Assembly (NCBI GenBank): GCA_003577365.1
Contig: QEUY01000500.1
Location: 1 to 5,418 of the forward strand
Length of the DNA stretch: 5,418 bases
Direction of reading: 5' to 3'
Origin: Chloroflexota bacterium
Lineage (GTDB): Bacteria; Chloroflexota; Anaerolineae; Caldilineales; Caldilineaceae
Shown: positions 1 to 5,124 of the stretch, in pieces
Layout of the letters: every line of letters starts with the position of its first letter
Numbering within the stretch: the first letter of the stretch is position 1
Made by a program: the position numbers and the translations under genes
The notes under the pieces: model-generated
Database searches by the model: none
Told to the model about the DNA's origin: nothing
What the model saw: only the letters and a program-made list of their open reading frames with translations

Positions 1-524
1 CTTGGGCAGCCCTTTGCCGGCGGCAGTCCGCACGAAGTCGGCCCCGATCACGTCGACCAGGCTGGAGCGCATGAGGCGGGCGACGACGGCGGCGGTGGGC
101 AGCGCCAGCGTGACGGCGGGCAGCACCAAATGCAGCGGCGTCCCCGCGCCGACGACGGGCAGCCAGCGCAGGCGCAGCGAGAAAAACAGGATCAGCAGCA
201 GGGCGACCCAGAAGGTGGGCAGCGCCAGCCCCAGGTTGACCAGCGCCATCAGCGCGGTGTCGGCCCATGTGCCCGGACGTGTGCCGGCGAGGATGCCGAC
301 GGCCAGGCCCGCGCCCGCGGCCAGGGCGGTGGCGGCCAGGGCCAGCAGGATGGTGTAGGGCAGCCGCTCGGCCAGCAGCGCGGCGACAGGGCGGCCGCTC
401 ACCAGCGATGTACCGAGGCTGCCGGTGGTGACCAGCTCGCGCAGAAAGTTTGCATAGCGGACGAGCAGACGGCCAGCAAGACGAGCAGCGCCCCCAAAAT
501 TCGGTGGACCAGGTGAACGGCCAT
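1..524 (-). pseudogene. DppB-type ABC transporter permease, frameshifted with internal deletion, C-terminus off window
   Basis: This is the inner-membrane permease of a peptide/nickel-type (family 5) ABC importer, apparently broken. From ATG 522-524 the reading is MAVHLVHRILGALLVLLAV, a typical start plus half of TM1. That frame then runs into nonsense and stops at TGA 399-401. The other frame, in register with bases 1-3, is open and resumes the family pattern at about base 468: LLVRYANFLREL, GSLGTSL, RLPYTILLALAATALAAG, LGLALPTFWVALLLILFF and the cytoplasmic loop ARLMRSSLVDVIGADFVRTA up to AAGKGLPK at the edge. The usual family segment between TM1 and the YxxFL helix, about 45 residues including the PGDP region, is absent, so this is a deletion plus a frameshift and not a simple base slip. 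A weak AAGGA lies 12 bases before the ATG. It follows the binding-protein gene by 47 bases. An assembly or read error remains possible. The family is clear and the broken state is likely. Confidence 0.75.
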
Positions 525-571
525 GCAGCAGATGAATCCTTAACGCGTTATGGCTCTCGTCAGGGTTGTAG
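525..571 (-). other. Spacer between binding-protein gene and permease remnant
   Basis: This 47-base gap has no terminator-like hairpin, so co-transcription is expected. It contains the perfect 10-base palindrome TAACGCGTTA (541-550) and a weak AAGGA (537-541) 12 bases before the permease ATG. Confidence 0.5.
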
Positions 572-2173
572 TCATGGTTGGGGGGCGATGGTCGCGTCGT
601 TGAGCAGCAGGCGGCCCATATAGCCCGGCTTGGCCCCTTGGACGCGGTTGCGGATCGCCAGCACGTCGACAGGGACATAGAGCGGCTGCCAGGGCGCATC
701 CTGCAGGATCAACTGCTGCGCTTGCACATAGAGCGCGTTGCGCGCGGCCTCGTCCAACTCATGCGCGCCCGCTTCGAGCAGCGCGTCGACTTCGGGGTTG
801 CTGTACCCCACACGGTTGGTGCTGCCGATGCGCGCCGCCGAGAGGAAGATGTTGAGCGCATCCGGGTCGTTCCAGTCATAGCGCCAGAGCAGCAACTCGA
901 ACTCGCCCTTGCCGGTGGCCTCCATCACGGCCTTGCCGTCTAGCTGCTGAATTTCGACCGGCACGCCGATGGCGGCCAACTGGCTCTGGATCAGCGTGGC
1001 GATGGCCTCGTTGGGTGGGCGCGTGGAGGTGAGCAGGCGGGCTTGCAGCGGCTCGCCGTCGCGCACCCAACTGCCATCGGAATCGGCCTCAAAGCCGGCC
1101 TCCGCCAGGAGAGCGCGGCTGCGCTCCGGGTCGAACCCCAGTTCATAGTCCTTGAGCGATGGGTCGAAACCGGGCAGGGTGGGCGGCAGCGGGGCAAAGG
1201 CCGCCTGGCCGAGTCCGCCCAGGGCGAGGCTGACGATCTCGTCTTTGTTGATGGCGTGGGCAATCGCTTGGCGCACCGTCATCTCGTCGAAAGGGGGGCG
1301 CTGCGTGTTAAAGCCCAGGTAGATCAGGCTGTTGAGCACGGTCTCGTGCAGCGTGACGTTGGGGTCGCTCTCCAGCTTTTGTTTGTGGCTCGGCTGGTTG
1401 ATGAAGATGACATCGACCTCGCCCGCTTCGAGGGCGGCCAGTTGGGTGGAGGCGTCGGGGATCACCTTGAAAATCACTTGATCCAGATAGGGCGCGCCTT
1501 GGTTTTCGGTGGTCGGCGGCCCCCAGGCATAGTCGGGGTTGCGCTCCAGGGTGCAGCCGGCCAGCTTGAAGGGGCCGCTGCCGACGAGATGGCCTGTGCC
1601 TGCGGCGGCAGCGGCCTCGATCGAGGCCGGGCTGATAATCGCCGCGTAGGGCATGCTGATCGTACTCCAGAAGTTGGCGGCGGGCTGGTCGAAGTGGAAG
1701 GCAACGGTGGCGTCGTCCACGGCTTCGATGGAGGCGATCTGGGTGACGCCCTCATAGATGGGCGATGCCATGCCGGTTTCTTTGAAGCGTTCAAAGGTAG
1801 CCTGGACCGCGGCGGCGTCCAGCGGCGTGCCGTCATGGAAGGTGACGCCCGGCTTGAGGCGCATGGTGACGGTCAGCCCGTCGTCGCTGGTCTCCCAGCT
1901 TTCGGCCAAGGCGGGCAGGATGGTGTTGTCCACGTCGCGCACGACGAGCGTGTCGAAGAGATAGGGCAGGACCAGGCTGAGGCCCGAACTGGGCGCGCCC
2001 TGGGGGTCGATCACAGCCGGTTCGGAGGTCATGGCGCGCACGAGCACGTTGGCCGTTGCGCCGGCGGTGGAGCCGGTATCCGTGGCCGCGGGCGCGGCGA
2101 CCGGCGCACAGCCGGCCAGCAGGCCCAGGAAGAGCAGCGATCCGAGCAGGAGGCGGAGTGATTTGGCGATCAT
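572..2173 (-). CDS. Family 5 ABC transporter solute-binding lipoprotein (DppA/OppA type)
   Basis: This is the extracytoplasmic substrate-binding protein of an ABC importer, 533 residues, which is normal for the family. Residues 1-22 form a lipoprotein signal: positively charged start (K4, R7), a hydrophobic stretch, and lipobox LAGC with Cys22 as the lipidated residue. An Ala/Thr/Gly-rich linker follows to about residue 41. Family 5 hallmarks follow in order: ALAESWETSDDGLTVTMRLK (88-107), GVTFHDGTPLDA (109-120), GSGPFKL (198-204), RNPDYAWGPP (211-220), QLAALEAGEVDVIF (244-257), MTVRQAIAHAINKDEIV (298-314), YDWNDPDALNIF (432-443) and NPEVDALLEAG (459-469). The start is supported by GGAG 8 bases upstream, inside hemY. 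Its ATG overlaps the hemY stop as ATGA. The substrate cannot be read from the sequence: peptide, nickel, heme or 5-aminolevulinate are all possible in this family. The segment after GPFKL is shorter than usual. Confidence 0.93.
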   Translation of the reverse strand: MIAKSLRLLLGSLLFLGLLAGCAPVAAPAATDTGSTAGATANVLVRAMTSEPAVIDPQGAPSSGLSLVLPYLFDTLVVRDVDNTILPALAESWETSDDGLTVTMRLKPGVTFHDGTPLDAAAVQATFERFKETGMASPIYEGVTQIASIEAVDDATVAFHFDQPAANFWSTISMPYAAIISPASIEAAAAAGTGHLVGSGPFKLAGCTLERNPDYAWGPPTTENQGAPYLDQVIFKVIPDASTQLAALEAGEVDVIFINQPSHKQKLESDPNVTLHETVLNSLIYLGFNTQRPPFDEMTVRQAIAHAINKDEIVSLALGGLGQAAFAPLPPTLPGFDPSLKDYELGFDPERSRALLAEAGFEADSDGSWVRDGEPLQARLLTSTRPPNEAIATLIQSQLAAIGVPVEIQQLDGKAVMEATGKGEFELLLWRYDWNDPDALNIFLSAARIGSTNRVGYSNPEVDALLEAGAHELDEAARNALYVQAQQLILQDAPWQPLYVPVDVLAIRNRVQGAKPGYMGRLLLNDATIAPQP

Positions 2174-3690
2174 AGGGTCAGCTCCGATTGAGCGAGTTCC
2201 GGTTGAGAGATGGTGGTCAGATGTTGCCAGACTTGGCCGGCGGTTCCCTGCGCCTGGTGGACACAGTCGGGGATGCCGATCCCGCGGTAGGGGCTGCCGG
2301 TGACGTAGATGCCGGGGGGCAGGACAGCTTCGATAGCGGCGACACGCTGCAGGTGGCCGGCGTCATATTGCGGCGTGGCGTTGCGCCAGCGGAAGAGCCG
2401 GTGGAAGACCGGCTCGGCGCGGATGCCGAGCAGCGCGTCCAGCTCGCTGCGGACGATCGCCAGCAGCTCCTCGTCGGCGCGGTCGACCATCTGCGGGTTG
2501 CGCGAACCGCCAAAAAAGACGCGCAGCAGGACATGGCCGTCGGGCGCGCGGTGGTTGAATTTGGTCGAACTCCAGGTGATGGCGTTGATCGGACGGCGTT
2601 CGCTGCGCGGGATGACCACGCCAAAGCCGTTGAGCGGGTGGGCTACTTCGTCACGGCGAAAGCCCAGCGAGATCGTGCCGGTGCTGACGTAGCGGATCGA
2701 GGCCAGCAGGTCGGCCGCGCCGGGCGAGAGCGGGCGCAGCAGGCCGGCAGAGACGAAGGCCGGCGTCGCCAGCACCACCTGCTGGGCGACCAGTGCCGTG
2801 CCGTCGTCCAGGGTCAGCCGGTAGCCGCTGCGATCCGGCTGGGCGGCCAAGGCCGTCACCGCCACACCCAGGCGGATGTCGCCGGTCAACTGGGCAGACA
2901 GCGCGTCGACCAACTCTTGTGTGCCGTCGTGCAGCGAGGTAAACATGGAGACCGGCTTGGGCGGCGCGCCGTTGGGGGCGGCTGCCGCCGGTTTGGGGCT
3001 GCGCTTGGCGGCCAACATGCCCCGGATCAGGCTGCCGTGGCGTTTTTCGATGTCGCGAAAGCGCGGGAAGGTGGCGAGCAGCGACTGGCGTTCGGCCTCG
3101 GCGTTGTAGATGCCGGACATGAGCGGTTCGGCGATCTTGTCGAGCGCCTCATCCCCCAGGCGGCGGCGGATGAAGTCGGCCAGGGTCTCGTCTTCGTCGT
3201 CGCGCTTGGCCGGGATAAAAAAGTCCAGCCCCATGCGCAGCTTGCCCAGCGGCGAGATCAGCGGCGAGAGGGCGAAAGGCAGAAAGCGGGTAGGCACGAT
3301 CATCAGCACGCCGTCGGGCAGCGGGGTCGGTTTGCCGCGGTTGAGCACATAGGTCTTGCGCAGATGGTCGTTGGTGCCGAGGATGCGTTCTTCCAGGCCC
3401 AGTTCGCGCGCCAACTGCATCGCCCAAGGTTTCTGCGTGATAAACGAATCCGGCCCGCCTTCGACGACAAAGGGCCGGTCGCCAAAGCCGGCGATCTGTT
3501 CGGTGATGATCTTGCCGCCGGCGCGGTTTGAGCGTTCGAGCAGCGTATAGTGCAGCGGGCGCAGCTCGCGCTCGGCCTGGCGCTGGAGATAATAGGCGGT
3601 GGCTAGGCCGCTGATACCGCCGCCGACGATGGCTACATCGACGGCTCCATCGTTGGCAGCATCGGCGGGTGTCTGATCTGCAAGTGCCAT
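2170..3690 (-). CDS. hemY: HemY-type FAD-dependent protoporphyrinogen/coproporphyrinogen III oxidase
   Basis: This enzyme oxidises a porphyrinogen by six electrons using FAD and molecular oxygen. In the classical pathway it makes protoporphyrin IX, and in the coproporphyrin pathway coproporphyrin III. The protein is 506 residues against about 470 usual. The excess lies mainly in a short N-terminal tail and an Ala/Pro-rich loop (about 231-247). An N-terminal Rossmann motif VGGGISGL (22-29) and ERSNRAGGK (52-60) bind FAD. EGGPDSFI (77-84), EPLMSGIYNAEAERQSLLATFP (188-209), RNATPQYDAGHL (436-447) and the C-terminal FAD segment GSPYRGIGIPDCV (465-477) are characteristic of HemY/PPOX. The ATG has AGGA 6 bases upstream. 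It lies 60 bases after the ahbD-like gene and overlaps the binding-protein gene by four bases, so it is the middle gene of an operon. Which porphyrinogen it prefers cannot be decided from sequence alone. Confidence 0.92.
   Translation of the reverse strand: MALADQTPADAANDGAVDVAIVGGGISGLATAYYLQRQAERELRPLHYTLLERSNRAGGKIITEQIAGFGDRPFVVEGGPDSFITQKPWAMQLARELGLEERILGTNDHLRKTYVLNRGKPTPLPDGVLMIVPTRFLPFALSPLISPLGKLRMGLDFFIPAKRDDEDETLADFIRRRLGDEALDKIAEPLMSGIYNAEAERQSLLATFPRFRDIEKRHGSLIRGMLAAKRSPKPAAAAPNGAPPKPVSMFTSLHDGTQELVDALSAQLTGDIRLGVAVTALAAQPDRSGYRLTLDDGTALVAQQVVLATPAFVSAGLLRPLSPGAADLLASIRYVSTGTISLGFRRDEVAHPLNGFGVVIPRSERRPINAITWSSTKFNHRAPDGHVLLRVFFGGSRNPQMVDRADEELLAIVRSELDALLGIRAEPVFHRLFRWRNATPQYDAGHLQRVAAIEAVLPPGIYVTGSPYRGIGIPDCVHQAQGTAGQVWQHLTTISQPELAQSELTL
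2182..2185 (-). promoter_or_regulatory. Ribosome binding site of the solute-binding protein, inside hemY
   Basis: GGAG lies 8 bases before the ATG at 2171-2173, within the last codons of hemY. Together with the ATGA stop/start overlap (2170-2173) this points to translational coupling. Confidence 0.7.
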
Positions 3691-3750
3691 GCGAAATCCT
3701 GTCGTGATATACGGGGTCGACCAGCCATCGAAGCCGGTCTACCAGTCGAA
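3691..3750 (-). other. ahbD-hemY intergenic spacer with a 12-base direct repeat and the hemY ribosome binding site
   Basis: This is a 60-base spacer. AGGA (3697-3700) lies 6 bases before the hemY ATG. GGTCGACCAGCC (3715-3726) and GGTCTACCAGTC (3736-3747) match at 10 of 12 positions with a period of 21 bases, and the first copy includes the palindrome GGTCGACC. No good promoter or terminator is seen, so read-through from ahbD is expected. Confidence 0.6.
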
Positions 3751-4965
3751 CTAGAACTCGGTCTGGCCCTCCAGACCGCGCGGCGCGTAGGTGCAGAACG
3801 GTTCCTCGCCCAAATAGCCCATGGCCATGCCATAGGCGCGTGCCCGGCAGCCGCCGCACACTTTTTTGAACTCGCACAGGCCGCACTTGCCGCTCAGGGC
3901 ATTAGGGTTGCGCAGCTCGTCGAAGAGCGGCGAGTGCTGCCAGATCTGCTGGAAGGAGGTCGCCCGCACATGGCCCGCCTCGACGGGCAGATAGCCGCAG
4001 GGAAAGACCTCGCCGCGGTGGCTGACAAAGCAGACACCCGTGCCGGCGAGACAGCCCTTGGTGGCGGCGTTCATGGGGTGGCGACCGTTGGCTGCATCGG
4101 TAGGATGGCCCCCTGGGTGGCCGCCAGGATGCCCGGCGGCGTGACCGTGTGCGCCCTTGGCGGCCTGGCGGTGCATGGAGTCAGGCCGCTGGCGCACGAT
4201 GCCCAGGCGGCGCTCTTCAGCTTGGCGCTGGCGTACAATACGGAAGTAGTGGGGCGCGCAGGTGGCTTTGAGTTCGATGTCGCCTTCCATCTCGGCGTCG
4301 TACATCCAGTTCAGAATGTCTTCATACTGCGCCGCCGAGATCTGCTGTTCGCCGGCGATCTCCATGCCGCAGCCCACGGGGACCAAGAGGAAGAGGTGTA
4401 GCGCGGTCGCGCCGAGACCTTTGGCTAGATCAAGCGTCTGGGGCATTTGATGGGCATTGTGGCGCGCCACGGTGGTGTTGATCTGATAGGGCACGCCTAT
4501 CTCGGCCAGATAGCGCATCCCGACGACGGCGCGTTCGAACGCGCCCGTTCCCCGGAAGAGATTATGCGTGGGCGCGTCGGCCCCGTCGAAGCTGATGCTG
4601 ACGCGCTGGATGCCGCTGGCCTTGATCCGGCGGGCGACCTCCGGCGTGATCAGGGTGCCGTTGGTGGCCAGGGCGACGATCAGCCCGGCGCCGGCGGCGT
4701 GGCGGGCGATGTCAAAGATGTCGGGACGGAAGAGCGGCTCGCCGCCGGAGAGTACGAAGATCGGGCGGGCGAAGGCGGCGATCTGGTCGATCAGGTCAAA
4801 GGCTTCGGCAGTGGTCAGGTCTTGGGGAACAAGTTGATCGGCCACCGTGATGCGGCGGCAGTGGATGCAGGCTAGGTTGCAGCCTGCGGTGGTCTCCCAG
4901 AAGACAAGCCGGGGCGGCGGGTAGTCCGAAGACGGAGTCTCAAACGGGTATGACACGGGTGACAC
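3751..4965 (-). CDS. ahbD: AhbD-like radical SAM/SPASM protein (putative Fe-coproporphyrin III decarboxylase, heme b synthase)
   Basis: The likely role is oxidative decarboxylation of two propionates of Fe-coproporphyrin III to vinyl groups, giving heme b, using S-adenosylmethionine and 4Fe-4S clusters in the cytoplasm. The protein has 404 residues. VFWETTAGCNLACIHC holds the radical SAM CX3CX2C motif (C29, C33, C36), and SGGEPL (73-78) contacts SAM. ELKATCAPHYFRI (231-243), KGCLAGTGVCFVSHRGEVFP (303-322), CGYLPVEAGHVR and CX2CX5CX2C (C361, C364, C370, C373) with C391 form a SPASM-type auxiliary cluster domain and follow the AhbD pattern more closely than NirJ or AhbC. Translation starts at GTG: GGAAGGA lies 8 bases upstream, and an in-frame TAG at 4993-4995 rules out longer forms. 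A His-rich insertion spans residues 265-296. It is the first gene of the operon. A related heme-family radical SAM function is the main alternative. Confidence 0.82.
   Translation of the reverse strand: MSPVSYPFETPSSDYPPPRLVFWETTAGCNLACIHCRRITVADQLVPQDLTTAEAFDLIDQIAAFARPIFVLSGGEPLFRPDIFDIARHAAGAGLIVALATNGTLITPEVARRIKASGIQRVSISFDGADAPTHNLFRGTGAFERAVVGMRYLAEIGVPYQINTTVARHNAHQMPQTLDLAKGLGATALHLFLLVPVGCGMEIAGEQQISAAQYEDILNWMYDAEMEGDIELKATCAPHYFRIVRQRQAEERRLGIVRQRPDSMHRQAAKGAHGHAAGHPGGHPGGHPTDAANGRHPMNAATKGCLAGTGVCFVSHRGEVFPCGYLPVEAGHVRATSFQQIWQHSPLFDELRNPNALSGKCGLCEFKKVCGGCRARAYGMAMGYLGEEPFCTYAPRGLEGQTEF
4078..4173 (-). other. Histidine-rich insertion within the AhbD-like protein
   Basis: Residues 265-296 contain seven histidines in 32 positions (H265, H273, H275, H279, H283, H287, H296), including the spaced repeat HPGGHPGGHP at 4102-4131. 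It sits between the RQRQAEERRLGI helix and the KGCLAGTG segment that opens the SPASM domain, where I recall AhbD proteins having a much shorter linker. Such low-complexity His/Gly segments often bind Ni, Co, Zn or Fe, or heme. A role here in metal or heme handling is inference. Confidence 0.8.
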
Positions 4966-4968
4966 GGG
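4951..4968. repeat. 9-base tandem duplication across the start codon
   Basis: TGACACGGG occurs twice head to tail (4951-4959 and 4960-4968). Read on the minus strand it gives two in-frame GTG codons, residues 1 and 4 of the AhbD-like protein, and adds three residues to the N-terminus without changing the frame. Confidence 0.85.
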
Positions 4969-4973
4969 TGTTG

Positions 4974-4980
4974 TCCTTCC
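4974..4980 (-). promoter_or_regulatory. Ribosome binding site of the AhbD-like gene
   Basis: GGAAGGA on the minus strand lies 8 bases before GTG 4963-4965 and fixes the start there. A second GTG three codons downstream (4954-4956) would be 17 bases away, which is too far. Confidence 0.8.
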
Positions 4981-5004
4981 GGTTGGAACGGTCTACGCTG
5001 ACCG
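4975..5004 (-). promoter_or_regulatory. Two overlapping leader hairpins, one pairing with the ribosome binding site
   Basis: CGGTC-AGCGTA-GACCG (4989-5004) can form a 5-base-pair stem. TTCC-AACC-GGAA, extended by CC/GG across a bulge (4975-4991), pairs with the Shine-Dalgarno bases. They share 4989-4991, so both cannot form fully. The stems are short, and a regulatory role is only a possibility. Confidence 0.3.
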
Positions 5005-5056
5005 CCCCGGCCAGGTGAGCGCATCACGCAGGCGCGCAATACGCAAAAAGTCTATG

Positions 5057-5072
5057 GAAATCTATGGATTTC
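5057..5072. repeat. Inverted repeat GAAATC-N4-GATTTC in the leader, overlapping a direct repeat
   Basis: The six-base arms are perfect with a TATG centre. The 8-mer TCTATGGA is also repeated at 5051-5058 and 5061-5068, a spacing of 10 bases or about one helical turn. It lies about 15-35 bases downstream of the predicted transcription start, an A/T-rich island in GC-rich surroundings, and could be a repressor site. Confidence 0.5.
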
Positions 5073-5092
5073 TCAGACAAAACTCCTTGGGG

Positions 5093-5121
5093 AGTATACT
5101 TGACGGTAGAGGGCATGTCAA
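5093..5121 (-). promoter_or_regulatory. Strong sigma70-type promoter for the ahbD-hemY-transporter cluster
   Basis: On the minus strand TTGACA (5116-5121) is followed by exactly 17 bases and TATACT (5093-5098): a perfect -35 and a five-of-six -10 box. A purine start is expected at about 5086-5088, giving a leader of about 120 nt before the GTG of the radical SAM gene. An inverted repeat TTGAC-N12-GTCAA (5100-5121) covers the -35 box and spacer. A second, GGTG-N5-CACC (5123-5135), lies just upstream. Either could be an operator. No known regulator site is recognised. Confidence 0.75.
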
Positions 5122-5124
5122 AGG

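Larger units (their letters stand above)
4966..5088 (-). promoter_or_regulatory. Predicted 5' leader of the ahbD-like gene
   Basis: This is the stretch of about 120 nt between the predicted transcription start and the GTG. It contains an A/T-rich inverted repeat near its 5' end (5057-5072) and two overlapping small hairpins at its 3' end (4989-5004 and 4975-4991). The second pairs with the Shine-Dalgarno sequence. A possible short reading frame beginning TTG at about 5078-5080 (18 codons) has poor initiation spacing and is not called. No known riboswitch class is recognised. Confidence 0.5.

Noticed and set aside
2..516. Plus-strand open frames at the left edge (2-358, 130-516)
   Set aside because: They are antisense to the clear DppB permease reading and their composition is repetitive Arg/Gln/Ser.
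541..550. Perfect palindrome TAACGCGTTA
   Set aside because: Ten-base palindromes are expected several times by chance in 5 kb, and there is no supporting context.
1043..3531. Long plus-strand open frames (1043-2161, 372 codons; 2188-3531, 447 codons) opposite the binding protein and hemY
   Set aside because: They are antisense shadows in GC-rich DNA. They show low-complexity Arg/Gly/Ala composition and no family motifs, and they lie opposite well-supported genes.
3149..3886. Minus-strand 245-codon frame overlapping hemY and the end of the AhbD-like gene
   Set aside because: It is an alternate-frame reading rich in Arg, overlapping two well-supported genes.
3934..4875. Plus-strand open frames opposite the AhbD-like gene (3934-4401, 4447-4875)
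   Set aside because: They are antisense shadows without recognisable domains. The minus strand carries conserved cysteine motifs throughout.
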